Below, one piece after another: positions 34,459-44,743 of a stretch of DNA of 64,000 nucleotides. The stretch lies in assembly GCF_015752045.1 (NCBI RefSeq), contig NZ_JADOUS010000001.1, positions 248,001-312,000 of the forward strand, given 5' to 3'. Below the pieces are notes generated by a model. It saw only the letters and a program-made list of their open reading frames with translations. It was not told the DNA's origin and searched no databases. Within the stretch, counting starts at the first letter, position 1; each line of letters opens with the position of its first letter. This DNA is from Arthrobacter_D sp015752045. GTDB lineage: Bacteria > Actinomycetota > Actinomycetes > Actinomycetales > Micrococcaceae. The position numbers and the translations under genes were made by a program.

Positions 34459-36489
34459 TCAATCTGCCGTGTCTCCCTCGATCTCCTTGGAGAACCGGCG
34501 GAACGTGACGTTCCAGGCCTGGCGACTGGTGAATTCGGGGAGGGCCCCGCTGTACTGTTCCCGCAGCGCGGACCAGTTGCTCACGAGCTTCCAGTGCCGG
34601 GAGAGCGTCTTGCCGAGCAGGGAGAAGAACAGCGAGCGGTCCCTGCGGTACCACGACACGCCTGTCCCGTCCGACGCGGTGACCAGCGCCGAATCGAAGC
34701 GGGTGAGGCGCCACCAGCGCGCATCCATGGCGGGCACCTCGACGGCGGGCCGATCAGCCGCATCGGCGGGGACCGGTCGCCACTGCGAGACCAGGGCGAG
34801 GCCCGCGCGGACCAGCGACTCGAGGACCGTCGCGGGCTCCTGGATGTTCTGGTGGCTCTTCCGCTCCCGCACTTCAGGGAAGTCGGAACTGTTCGGCGAG
34901 ACCCGGGCATCCGTGAACTCGCGCCGGGCCGCCCTGACCCATTGCAGTCGCTCCCCCAGGGTGGCATGGAGGTGTGCGGGTCCGTCGAGGACGTCGTCGA
35001 GGGCCTTGATCCGGACGGCGACCGCGGAGTACTGCATCGAGAGGAGGTGCCGGACGTCGAGTGCGAGGCTCTCGAAGGGCATCCTTCCTCCGCGGTCGAA
35101 GGGAGAGTGGCTGAGTGCCGCGACCCAGCGGTTGCGCTGGTGGTAGTAGGCCTGCCAGTCGATCGTGTCGTCCTTCTCCGTCCAGGGCATGTGCCATACC
35201 GCTGCTCCGGGGAGGGTGACAGTGGAGAAGCCCGCCTTCTGGGCGCGCACCCCGTATTCCGCGTCGTCCCACTTGATGAAGACCGGCAGGGCGAGGCCTA
35301 TCTCACGGACGATGTGCAGCGGGATCAGGCACATCCACCAGCCGTTGTAGTCGACGTCCACCCGTCGATGGATCCACGGCGTCATCCGGAGATTACGCTC
35401 GGAGAAGTCGTGGCCTTCGAGGCTCTTCGCGGCCGGTCCCCAGAAGAAGCGTCGACGGTCCACCTGTTCGCCGAACGTGTGGAGGACGGCCCGCTCGTAG
35501 AGGTTGAACATGTGACCGCCGACGATCGTGGGATCGGTCGTGTAGTTGGCGAAGTGCAGGGCGCGGAGGATGCCCTCCGTCTCGATGCTCACGTCGTCGT
35601 CGAGGAGGAGGACGTAGTCGCTGTCGTCGGCGCGCAGGGCTTCCTCCATCCCGCGTGCGAACCCGCCCGAACCGCCGAGATTCGCCTGTTCGACGAGCCG
35701 GAACCGCTCACCGAGCCGTGCCGCGGCCGCTGCGTACGCGGCCTGGCCCGTGACCCTGTCGTCGCCCTGGTCGACGATGATCAGGCGATCCAGGACCTCG
35801 AGCAGGTCCGGGTCATTCGCAAGGGTGTTCATGTGCCGCACCGCGTACTCGGGGCGGTTGAAGGTCGTGACCGCGATGGAGAGGGACCCCTGGCTGCGCG
35901 CCGAAGCGGCGGACACGGACCAGTCAGCCCGCGACAGCGTCACTTCCTCGTCGTGTGCGACGAGGTCGAACCAGTACCAGCCGCCATCGACGAACGAGGC
36001 CAGCGGCAGATCGAAGACGAGCTCGCCGCTGACCGTCGTCGTCGCGCTGTCGACCCTGTTGGAGGTACCGCGGGGACTCGAGCGGTAGACGATGACCGAC
36101 GCTTCGCAGCCGGCCTCGATCTCCACCTCGACGCGAAGCCGGACGGAGCGGACGGGTGTGTGGCGGCGCCAGTAGCTGGCCGGGAACGCGTTGAAGTAGG
36201 TGCCGAGGGAGACCCGCCGATGCGCCGGCAGTTTCAGGCTCGTGCGTCCGGCGATGAAGTCGGACCTCTGGTGGCTCAGGACGGGGAATGCCGGTGTCGT
36301 CTTGGGGGCCCCGAGACGGATCGCCCGTCGGGAGGGGTCCACGACGCGACGCGCCGGGTTGAAGTCCACGTAGAGGGGCAGGACGTCGGTGTCACCTTCG
36401 ACCGGGAGCACGACCTTGTGGACGACCTGGTACTCGGTGACGTCCGACCCGTCCCTGCTGCTGATGTCCTCTGCCGCTCCGATGGTCAT
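34459..36489 (-). CDS. GlfT2-like galactofuranosyltransferase
   Basis: 676-residue transferase matching mycobacterial GlfT2 in size and order: an N-terminal beta-barrel domain (about 20-200), a GT-A domain (SLSIAVTTFNRPEYAVRHM, VLLLDDDVS with Asp 297-299, KWDDAE with W407-D408-D409) and a helical C-terminus. WHMPW follows. GlfT2 polymerises galactofuranose from UDP-Galf, and the gene for UDP-Galf synthesis is directly upstream with a 4-base overlap. No GlfT1 homologue is in the window, so chain initiation must use another enzyme. Inferred product: a galactofuranose-containing polymer exported by the adjacent ABC system. Confidence 0.9.
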   Translation of the reverse strand: MTIGAAEDISSRDGSDVTEYQVVHKVVLPVEGDTDVLPLYVDFNPARRVVDPSRRAIRLGAPKTTPAFPVLSHQRSDFIAGRTSLKLPAHRRVSLGTYFNAFPASYWRRHTPVRSVRLRVEVEIEAGCEASVIVYRSSPRGTSNRVDSATTTVSGELVFDLPLASFVDGGWYWFDLVAHDEEVTLSRADWSVSAASARSQGSLSIAVTTFNRPEYAVRHMNTLANDPDLLEVLDRLIIVDQGDDRVTGQAAYAAAAARLGERFRLVEQANLGGSGGFARGMEEALRADDSDYVLLLDDDVSIETEGILRALHFANYTTDPTIVGGHMFNLYERAVLHTFGEQVDRRRFFWGPAAKSLEGHDFSERNLRMTPWIHRRVDVDYNGWWMCLIPLHIVREIGLALPVFIKWDDAEYGVRAQKAGFSTVTLPGAAVWHMPWTEKDDTIDWQAYYHQRNRWVAALSHSPFDRGGRMPFESLALDVRHLLSMQYSAVAVRIKALDDVLDGPAHLHATLGERLQWVRAARREFTDARVSPNSSDFPEVRERKSHQNIQEPATVLESLVRAGLALVSQWRPVPADAADRPAVEVPAMDARWWRLTRFDSALVTASDGTGVSWYRRDRSLFFSLLGKTLSRHWKLVSNWSALREQYSGALPEFTSRQAWNVTFRRFSKEIEGDTAD

Positions 36490-37673
36490 GCGTCGACACC
36501 GCCGCTTTCGAATTTCTGCCCGCTCGTGAAGTGCGGCGTGACCTTGTTGTCGAACATGGAGAGGGCGGACCCGATCGCCATGTGCATGTCGAGGTACTTG
36601 TAGGTGCCGAGGCGGCCGCCGAACAGCACGGACTTCTCGCCCTTCGCCAGGTCGCGGTAGGCCTGGAGCTTCGCGCGGTCGTCGGAGGTGTTGATCGGGT
36701 AGTACGGCTCATCGCCCTTCTCGGCGAAGCGTGAGTACTCCCGCATGATGACCGTCGCGTCCTTGGTGTAGTCGCGCTCCGGATGGAAGTGGCGGAACTC
36801 GTGGATGCGGGTGAACGCGGAGTCCTCGTCGGGGTAGTTCATCACCGAGCATCCCTGGAAGTCCTCGACCGGGAGCACTTCCTCCTTGAGGTCGATGGTC
36901 CGCCAGGACAGGTCGCCCTCCGCGAAATCGAAGTACCTGTCCACGGGCCCGGTGTAGATGACGGGGACCTGGCCGAGCGTCGACGAGCGCGAGTACTCGT
37001 GGCCCTCGTCGAAGAAGTCGGTGTTGAGGTGGACGTCGATGTTCGGGTGGTCCGCCATGCGCTCGATCCAGGCCGTGTAGCCGTTGACCGGAAGCCCCTC
37101 GTACTTGTCGTTGAAGTACCTGTTGTCATACGTGTAGCGGACGGGGAGGCGGGAGATGATCTCTGCCGGCAGGTCCTTGGGATCGGTCTGCCACTGCTTC
37201 CCCGTGTAGTGCTTGATGAAGGCCTCGTACAACGGGCGCCCGATCAGCTGGATGCCCTTGTCGTTCAGGTTCTGGGGGTCCGTGCCCGCGAGTTCGCCGG
37301 CCTGCTCCTGGATCAGCGCCCGCGCCTCCGCGGGGCCGAGCGCGGAGCGGAAGAACTGGTTGATCGTGCCGAGGTTGATCGGCATGGGGTACACCTCGCC
37401 CTTGTGGCGGGTGTACACCTTGTGCACGTAGTTCGTGAATTCGGTGAAGTTGTGGACGTAGTCCCAGACGCGCTCGTTGGACGTGTGGAAGAGGTGCGCC
37501 CCGTACCGGTGGACCTCGATCCCGGTGCGGGCCTCGTTCTCGCTGTACGCGTTGCCACCGATGTGGTGCCGACGGTCGAGCACAGCCACCTTGAGGCCCA
37601 GCTGGGTGGCCGCTCTTTCCGCAATGGTCAGGCCGAAAAAGCCCGACCCGACAACAACGAGGTCAACGTTCAC
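36486..37673 (-). CDS. glf: UDP-galactopyranose mutase
   Basis: Flavoenzyme converting UDP-galactopyranose to UDP-galactofuranose. 395 residues. VDLVVVGSGFFGLTIAERAA is the FAD-binding Rossmann motif; HRYGAHLFHTSNERVWDYV and YTGPVDRYFDF are typical active-site segments. GTG 37673 is chosen because AGGAG lies 6 bases upstream and the FAD motif then starts at residue 3. Heads glf-glfT2-wzm-wzt. Confidence 0.95.
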   Translation of the reverse strand: MNVDLVVVGSGFFGLTIAERAATQLGLKVAVLDRRHHIGGNAYSENEARTGIEVHRYGAHLFHTSNERVWDYVHNFTEFTNYVHKVYTRHKGEVYPMPINLGTINQFFRSALGPAEARALIQEQAGELAGTDPQNLNDKGIQLIGRPLYEAFIKHYTGKQWQTDPKDLPAEIISRLPVRYTYDNRYFNDKYEGLPVNGYTAWIERMADHPNIDVHLNTDFFDEGHEYSRSSTLGQVPVIYTGPVDRYFDFAEGDLSWRTIDLKEEVLPVEDFQGCSVMNYPDEDSAFTRIHEFRHFHPERDYTKDATVIMREYSRFAEKGDEPYYPINTSDDRAKLQAYRDLAKGEKSVLFGGRLGTYKYLDMHMAIGSALSMFDNKVTPHFTSGQKFESGGVDA

Positions 37674-37787
37674 AAGTGCTCCTGAATTGATTCTGACGAC
37701 GGACATGCCCGCTTAAGGCTACCCGACGGAAGCCGACGGCCTTCCAACCGGGTGGGCGGCAGGACCTCGACGGGCACGGCGGCCGCC

Positions 37788-39839
37788 CTACAGACGTACT
37801 GTCTCGTCGAAGCGCTGGGTGAAGATCGGCAGCATGGATCTGAGGTAGGTGGCGCTGACATGGTTGGCATCGATGTACACGAAGACATTGCCGACGACGG
37901 CCGGGCAGGTCTCGTCCCGGCACAGGTAGTCGGTGAAGTCCAGGAAGGCGACGTTCGGGGCCTGTTCGAGCAGTTCGGCGACCGGGGGCTGGTCGCCGAG
38001 GGTGGCAGCGCGGGCCGGGTTGCACGCCGGGCTCTCCGCGCCCTGTGTCTCGACGCAGAGCACCCTGCTGGTCTCGAAGCGCGGGTTGTCCCGGACGGCC
38101 GCCACCCGGATACCGCGGTCGTCGAGCATCCGTACGGTCTGGGCGAAGCCCGCCGGGAGGACGTCCTGCGGGTCGTCGCTCCGGGCGACCGTTCCGACGG
38201 TGTAGACGAGGTCGGGCGACTGCTCCAGGACGTAGTCGGTCACCGCAGCGTTCCATTGCTCGCACTCCGGCGTGCGACCCTCCGGACCGGTCCCGTACTT
38301 GCATCCTCCCAGCAGGACGAACGTCATCTTCCAGCCCCGCTCCTGGGCCATCGCGGCCAGCGGGACCGACCACTGCTGGGAATGCGAGTCCCCGACGACG
38401 ATGATGTCGCGCACGGGCGTGGAGGGAGGCGTGATGACATAGCACTCACTCCGGATCAGCGCGTCGTCCGGTTCGTCCTCCCCGGCACACACCCTGTCGA
38501 GCTGGAAGTACTCCTTGCTCATCTCGGTCGTCGCGGGGATCGGCGGCACGCCCTCGGGGGCGGACAGATCGAGGAGCGGGTCCAGCACCAGCGCGCCCGG
38601 ATTGTTCGTATCCGCATTCGCGGCGATGTCCCGAGCCTGCTGGGTGATGACGTGCTGCCAGCCGGCCAGGGGCGCGGCGACGAGCGCAACGGTCACGGCC
38701 AGGACCATCACCGCGCGACGACGTCGCTTGTCCGCCCATGCCAGGGCCCGCATCGGACGCTCCACGAAGCGCATGGTCAGGTAGGCGAGGACGAGCGACA
38801 CCGCGATGACGATGAAGCCGCCCAGGATCCCCGGTGAGGGCCTGTCCCGCCAGACGAGGGCCAGCACCAGGACCGGCCAGTGCCAGAGGTACAGGGCGTA
38901 GGACAGGTCTCCCACCCGGACCAGGGGTTTCGCCGACAGGAAGCGGTCGGCGCCCATCGCGCTGCCGGTCTGGCCGGCGACGATCACCAGTGCTGCGGCG
39001 AGCAGCGGCCACAGGGCGACGTACCCGGGGAACTGACCCTGGACATCGAGGATGAAGCCGCCGCTGAGCATCGCGACGACACCCACCCAGCCCGCAAGGA
39101 CGCGCAGTGCGCGCGGCAGTCGGATGAACGGCAGGGCCAGGGCCAACAGGGTTCCCAGGGCGAACTCCCAGAGGCGGGCACGGGTGTCGAAGTAGGCGTA
39201 GGCCTGGTTCGTGTACGTCTCCCAGATCGAGAACCCGAGCGAGGCGACGAAGACGGCCCCGAATACGAGCAGGACGACCCCGCGGACCCTGAGACGGAAT
39301 CTGCGGGCCAGCAGCGCGCTGGCGAGGAACAGCAGGGGCCACAGGATGAAGACCTGGCCCTGGACCGAGAGGGACCAGAAGTGCTGCAGGGGGCTGGCGA
39401 GGCTGTGATCGTCGGCGTAGTAGTCGACCGCGTTCGAGGCCAGGACCCAGTTCTGCAGGTAGAACAGGGACGCCCATGACTGTTCGATGATGTCGGGCCA
39501 CCGCGACGGCGGGACCAGGACATAGCTCGCTCCGACGACACCGACGATGACGACGACGACCGCGGGCAGGAGCCGCTTGAACTGGTGCAGCCAGTGCCGC
39601 GCGAGATCCAGGGGCTTCCCCGCCTCGACCTTCCGCAGGAACGACAGGGACAGGAGGAAGGCGGAGATCAGCAGGAAGATGTCGACGCCGCCCGAGACCC
39701 GACCGAACCAGATGTGGTAGGACACCACCATCAGCACGGCGAGCGCACGAAGGCCCTGCACCTCGGGACGGAAACCGCGGTCGGAGCCGCCGGATCCACG
39801 TCGGGGAGCAGCGGTCGGACTCGCCTCAGCGACAGCCAT
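37788..39839 (-). CDS. OafA-type membrane acyltransferase with SGNH domain
   Basis: Second glycan O-acyltransferase of the window, about 683 residues. EVQGLRALAVLMVVSYHIWF holds the catalytic His; GGVDIFLLISAFLLSL, about ten helices, then an extracytoplasmic SGNH domain (IVVGDSHSQQWSV and IDANHVSATYLRSM). Compared with the copy at 22160 the N-terminal domain is diverged, so it is not a recent duplicate. ATG 39839 is preferred over an upstream in-frame ATG (39884) because of GAGAAG upstream and lack of similarity before it. Located upstream of glf on the same strand with a 114-base gap. Confidence 0.9.
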   Translation of the reverse strand: MAVAEASPTAAPRRGSGGSDRGFRPEVQGLRALAVLMVVSYHIWFGRVSGGVDIFLLISAFLLSLSFLRKVEAGKPLDLARHWLHQFKRLLPAVVVVIVGVVGASYVLVPPSRWPDIIEQSWASLFYLQNWVLASNAVDYYADDHSLASPLQHFWSLSVQGQVFILWPLLFLASALLARRFRLRVRGVVLLVFGAVFVASLGFSIWETYTNQAYAYFDTRARLWEFALGTLLALALPFIRLPRALRVLAGWVGVVAMLSGGFILDVQGQFPGYVALWPLLAAALVIVAGQTGSAMGADRFLSAKPLVRVGDLSYALYLWHWPVLVLALVWRDRPSPGILGGFIVIAVSLVLAYLTMRFVERPMRALAWADKRRRRAVMVLAVTVALVAAPLAGWQHVITQQARDIAANADTNNPGALVLDPLLDLSAPEGVPPIPATTEMSKEYFQLDRVCAGEDEPDDALIRSECYVITPPSTPVRDIIVVGDSHSQQWSVPLAAMAQERGWKMTFVLLGGCKYGTGPEGRTPECEQWNAAVTDYVLEQSPDLVYTVGTVARSDDPQDVLPAGFAQTVRMLDDRGIRVAAVRDNPRFETSRVLCVETQGAESPACNPARAATLGDQPPVAELLEQAPNVAFLDFTDYLCRDETCPAVVGNVFVYIDANHVSATYLRSMLPIFTQRFDETVRL

Positions 39840-40043
39840 GGAGGTTCTTCTCGGTAGACACGATGGTCGATTGTACCGGGGCAACCCACGTCATCCGTGT
39901 ACGCCGCAGTGGGTGGGCCACGAAGTGGCCAGGTCCGGGTACCCTTGGCCCGCGGCAGGGCGGTTGTCCACATCGACGGGCCCCCGATCGGGGCCCGCCC
40001 GATCCGACCATAGCCTCGGGAGGAGTCTCCCAGGAGGTTCCGG

Positions 40044-43000
40044 ATGGATCTGCACGTCACCCTCGCGGGCGCTCCCCCCACCGCTTTCGCACCTCGGGAG
40101 ATCGTCGTCGACACCGAGGCCCTCCGTACCGGCGCGGTGCTGGCGGCCCGGCTCGTGTCGGCCGGATACCAGGGGCCGTTCACGGTGGACGGACGACCGC
40201 TGGCCGCCCTCCTCCCCCACTCCGCCGAGTTCACGCAGGGTGCCGTCATCGTCTGCGGGGCGCCGCCGGGTCCCCCCGCCGTGGCATCGCTCCCCCACCT
40301 CGCGTTCGTCGTCTGCTCGGGTCCGGATGCCGGCCAGGTCATCCCCCTGACGCGTGGCAGCTACGTCATCGGACGCGCCGCGGCCGACATCACCCTCGCC
40401 GATCCGGCCCTTTCCCGGCATCACGCCCTGCTCACCGTCACGGAGGACTCCATCCTGCTCGAGGACCTCCGATCGGTGAACGGGACGTTCGTCGACGGCG
40501 AGAGGACCACGACAGCGGGCATCACCGGCGCGACGGACCTGCGGATCGGGGGCAGCCGGTGCCGTATCGCGCTGGTCGACGACCCGGGATGGACGGCAGG
40601 GGACCCCCGGGACGTCCTCGAACCCCTGTCCGTCGTGGCGGAGCTGCCGGGCAAGCCATCGCGCGTCGTCGTCCTGACAGCACTCCTGCCGCTCATCCTC
40701 GGGGCCGTCCTCGCGCTGACCACGGGCCTGTGGTTCTTCCTCGCGTTCAGCGCACTCTCCGCCGTGACCGGACTCGTACCGCTGATGACGTATCGCCGGA
40801 AGGCGGCCGCCTTCGCGAGCGCGGTGCGCGATGCCGCGGGGAAGGACCGCGCCAGGCGCGAGAGCGCAGCGCCCGATCCCGGACGGACCGGGTTCGAGGC
40901 CGTCCGTGCCGGCCGCCATCCGCCGTCGGGGGCGGTCCGGGCTGCAGGGCCGGAGCCGGAGCTCGTCCTGCTGCGGCTCGGCCTGGCGGACCAGCCGGCG
41001 AATCTCACGGCCGCACGGGCGGAGTCCACGTTCGAACCGCCGACGCTGGACGCCGTCCCGCTCCTGCTCCCGTGTTCGCGGGCCGCAGACATCACCGGCA
41101 ACACCTGCACCGCCCCTTTCACGATCACCGGTGACGCCGAGGGAGTACAGGGCGTCCTGCGGGCTCTCCTGCTCCAGGCGGCCCACCCGCGGTCGGGAGC
41201 CCCGACCCTCGTGTGCTGGGGACCGGCCCGCGACCTCCCGCACCACGCACGCTTCCTGCCGAACGTGCACCTCACGCACGACGAAGGCGTCCTCGCCTCG
41301 CTCGCCGCCCGGGCCGCCCTCCTGCTGGTCTTCCAGCTCTCCGGGGACCTCCCCGGGCTCGCCGCGGCGAACGTCTGCGTCATCCGCTTCGCCACCGGCC
41401 CCCCACCCGAGCGGGCCCTCACCGGAAGCGATGCAGGCCCCGGCGGCTCGGGGATGATGCTCACGGCCGGAGCCGCCGGTGCCCGCCTGGGCGGCCGTGA
41501 CTACGAGGTCCTTCCGGACGGCGTCTCGGCCCGGACCTTCGAGCGCACCGCCCGGGCGCTCGCCCGCGCGGCGGCACTGGACCCGGCCGCGTCGGCCGAC
41601 CCCCGGAGAACCCGGCCCACAGCGCTGTCGGCCCTCCCGGAATCCGCCTCCCTCTGGTCGGAGGACCTGATGCCGGACACCCTCGCGGCAACGATTCCAG
41701 GCAGGTGGACCACGTCCGACGGCGAGCACGCGGCCGCCCACGTGGGACGGTCCGGGGACGGCCCGCTGTCGATCGACCTGGCGAAGGACGGTCCACACCT
41801 GCTGGTCGCCGGCACCACCGGTTCCGGGAAGTCGGAGTTCCTCCGGACCCTTGTGCTGGGACTCGCCCTGAACCAGCCCCCCGAACACCTGGCGCTGCTG
41901 CTGGTCGACTACAAGGGCGGTGCCGGTCTCGGTCCGCTGGGGTCCCTCCCGCATTGTGTCGGCAGCCTGACGGACCTGTCGTCCGAATCCACCGGACGAG
42001 CCCTGACATCGCTCCGAGCGGAACTCCGCCGGCGGGAACGCCTGTGCTCCGAGCACGGCGCCCCAGGCCTGGACGGACTTCGCCGCATCGCGCCGGGAGG
42101 CTGTCCGCCACGACTGGTGATCGTGATCGACGAGTTCCGGATGCTGAGCGATGACGTTCCGAGCGCGATCCCGGATCTCATGAAGATCGCCTCGCTCGGC
42201 CGGTCCCTCGGAGTGCACCTGGTCCTGGCTACGCAACGGGTCCAGGGCGCCGTGACCCCGGACATGCGGGCGAACATCACCTCGTCGGTCCTCCTCCGGG
42301 TCCAGGCGCCGATGGAGTCGCAGGACCTCCTCGGGACGTCGGCGGCGGCCGACATCCCCGTCGACACCCCGGGGCGGGCCTTCCTGCGCCGCGGGTCGGA
42401 GGCCCCGATCGCCTTCCAGGTCGCATCGTCGCGGGACGTGCCCGCAGCGACGCACATCACCGGCTGGCAGGACCTCGCCACCCACATCGGGGGCGCATCA
42501 CCCGATCCGGCCCGGGTGGCCACCCCCGTCGGCGGGACGGCCCTGTCCCCGCGCGGCGGCACGGTGCTCGACCGGGCGGTCGATGCGCTGCGTTCCGCCG
42601 CGGGCGGGACCGCCGCCCCGCGGGCACGCCGGCCCGTCCTGCCTCCCCTGCCCGCCGCACTCGCAGCCCGGGACTGCGAAGGCTTCCTCCCCGTCACGGC
42701 GGAGAGCGGAGCCCCCGGCGCCCCCCGCGGGAGCGGTGGGATTGCACTCGGCATCGTCGACTTCCCGGACCGCCAGGAGCAGCGCCTCCTGTTCTGGCGA
42801 CCGGAGCAACACTCCCACCTCGCGTTCATCGGGCTCCCGGGCAGCGGCGCGACCGAGGCCCTAGCGGCGATTTCCTCCTGCCTGCCGGTCGTCGACCCCG
42901 ACGTCCACCTGTACCTCCTCGACGGCGACGGAAGTCTGGCCGGTTGCTCCGCGCGCCCGCACGTGGGTGCCTATGTCCGCTCGGACGAGACGAAACGCGC

Positions 43001-44172
43001 CGGCCGTGTCCTCGAGAGGCTGGTGGGCCTGGCGGATGGTCGGGCCGGAGGCGGTCCGCGGGTCGCCCTCGTCGTCACCGGGTGGGGGCGGTGGAGCAGC
43101 CAGTTCCGCCAGGGCCGCTTCGCTCGTGCCGAGGACGACCTGCAGTCACTCGTGCGGGATGGCGCTGCGCGCGGTGTCACGGTCTGCATCGCCGGAGACA
43201 GGGAGCTGACCACGGCCCGGTTCTTCGCCCTCCTCCCGAATCGTGTCTATCTTCCATTCGGGGCCCAGCCGGAGACGACGCTGACCTGGCCGAAGATGCC
43301 GCCCATGGATGCCGTCGCGGGCCGAGGCTTCGCCCAGGGCCGCCTCACCGGCAGCTGGGGTGACGGTACCTGCCAGCTCGTGCTGGTCGCCGCCGGCCGC
43401 CGGCCGCCGTCGCCTCCTGACACCCCCTGCCCGGGCGCCGTTTCCGGTCCACCCGCTGCCGCCCACCGTCGAGGTGACCCGGCTTCACCCGGGATCCACC
43501 ATGGTCCCGCGGCGGGCATCGATCGATCTCCCCCTGGGCCTGTGCGGGGACGACCTGCATCCTTATGCGGTCAGCCTGCGCCCCGGCGAGATCTTCCTCG
43601 TGCTGGGCCGGCCGAAGACCGGACGCACCACGGCGATCCGGGTGCTGGAGGATTCGGCATCCCGGCTCCGGCCGTGTCCGACCGTCCTCACGCCGCCCGA
43701 CCGCGGGCCGCACGCGGACCCCGTGGGGTACTGGCGGGGCCTCGCCGAGCGGGGTGCACGCCCTGCGGCGAGGGACTGTCTCCTGCTCGTCGACGACGTG
43801 GACCACCTTCCCGCGGACCTCCAGCAGTTGCTCGTCGGGTGGGTGGCGCAGGGAGCCGCCGCGGTGCTCACCGCCGTGCCGGGGCCTTCCCTGATGACGC
43901 GGGCGCCCCTGACGGCACACGCACGCGGGCTGGGGCGCGGCCTCGTCCTGTCCCCGAGGTCACCGGGCGACGGCGATTTCCTCGGGGTCCGCCTCGAACC
44001 GGACGGACCCCCGATCCCGGGCCGCGGAATCGCCTGCGACCCGTCGGGCACCGTCGACATCCAGGTGGCGGAGCTACCCGCCGACCGGTGCGGGGATTCC
44101 CCGGCGCCAGGAGCGCGCCCTCCCGCGGTGGGGCCTACAGCGTTCTTCCGGGCCCCGTCGTCCGGGTCGTGA
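40044..44172 (+). pseudogene. FHA-FtsK/SpoIIIE protein (EccC/EssC-like type VII secretion ATPase) with apparent frameshift near 43.4 kb
   Basis: Membrane motor of a type VII-like secretion system. From ATG 40044 (AGGAGG 5 bases upstream): FHA domain at about 107-170 (SRHHA, NGTFVDG); two helices near 220-255; first FtsK domain with intact Walker A AGTTGSGKSE near residue 588, VDYKGGAGL and VIVIDEFRML; second ATPase domain near 928 with degenerate GLPGSGAT. The coherent frame is lost between about 43390 and 43415, within a GCCGGCCGCC repeat. The third domain (EIFLVLGRPKTGRTTAIRV) continues one base over to a stop at 44172. Correcting one base would give about 1,375 residues, normal for EssC. 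True mutation or sequencing error cannot be told here. An ATG at 43501 could start the last domain separately. Confidence 0.8.
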
Positions 44173-44557
44173 AGTCGACGACGGGCTTCGAGAACAGCGT
44201 GACGATGACCGCGGCAGCCGGTGCGATGAGCAGGAGGCCGATGAGGGGATTACCGGCGGTGAAGAAAGGGAAAGCCAGGATCACCAGGAACAGCTGGACC
44301 ACGAGGGAGGGCGATCGGGGCCAGCGGAAACCGGCCGCGAGTTTCACCGCCAGTGCCACCAGGCCCGCGGCGGCCAGCAGGAGCAGGACGGTCATGAAGA
44401 CCGATCCCCCGACGGAGATGGGGTCGGCCCCGAAGACGGACAGCAGGAAACCCACCGACAGGGCGATGAAGACGATCGCCTCGAGCACCAGGACCGCGGC
44501 GATCAAAACGACGCCGGGCGGTCTGGCTGCACGCTGCGGGGCTGGATCGGTGGCCAC
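44135..44557 (-). CDS. Small polytopic membrane protein of unknown function, 140 aa
   Basis: Not recognised. Four hydrophobic helices (about residues 15-40, 52-75, 83-100, 104-125) with short loops and a Thr/Gly-rich tail. Convergent with and overlapping the 3' end of the FHA-FtsK gene by 38 bases. A clean start and consistent coding character support a real gene. Confidence 0.7.
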   Translation of the reverse strand: MATDPAPQRAARPPGVVLIAAVLVLEAIVFIALSVGFLLSVFGADPISVGGSVFMTVLLLLAAAGLVALAVKLAAGFRWPRSPSLVVQLFLVILAFPFFTAGNPLIGLLLIAPAAAVIVTLFSKPVVDFTTRTTGPGRTL

Positions 44558-44708
44558 TCTCGAACCCTACCCGACCCGCCGATGAGCGCAGTCGACAGCC
44601 ATAGCAGGCATTGCTGTGACAAACCACTCACCCGTCGGTTCAATTAGACCGGTCAAGCCCTTGTTTACCGCTTGGTTACGTGACAGCCTTAATCTCAGTT
44701 GAATCCCG

Positions 44709-44726
44709 GGGGCCGAAATCGGCCCC
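44709..44726 (+). other. GC hairpin in the whiB1 upstream region
   Basis: Inverted repeat GGGGCCGA / TCGGCCCC with a 2-base centre, followed by TTTACTAT. It could end read-through, or act as an attenuator in the whiB1 leader if the promoter is further upstream. TACTAT right after it is also a possible -10. Confidence 0.35.
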
Positions 44727-44743
44727 TTTACTATGAGCCCCCT

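Noticed and set aside
39891..42485. 864-codon open frame on the - strand
   Set aside because: Antisense to the FHA-FtsK gene, which has clear domains; no motif in the antisense product.
43386..43420. Programmed ribosomal frameshift in the FHA-FtsK gene
   Set aside because: No recognised slippery heptamer or downstream pseudoknot by eye; indel or sequencing error in the GCCGG repeat is simpler.
43416..44585. Continuation of the FHA-FtsK frame to a stop at 44585
   Set aside because: After about 43400 the product is Pro/Arg/Gly-rich without ATPase features, while the neighbouring frame shows the third ATPase domain. It would also run through the antisense membrane protein gene.
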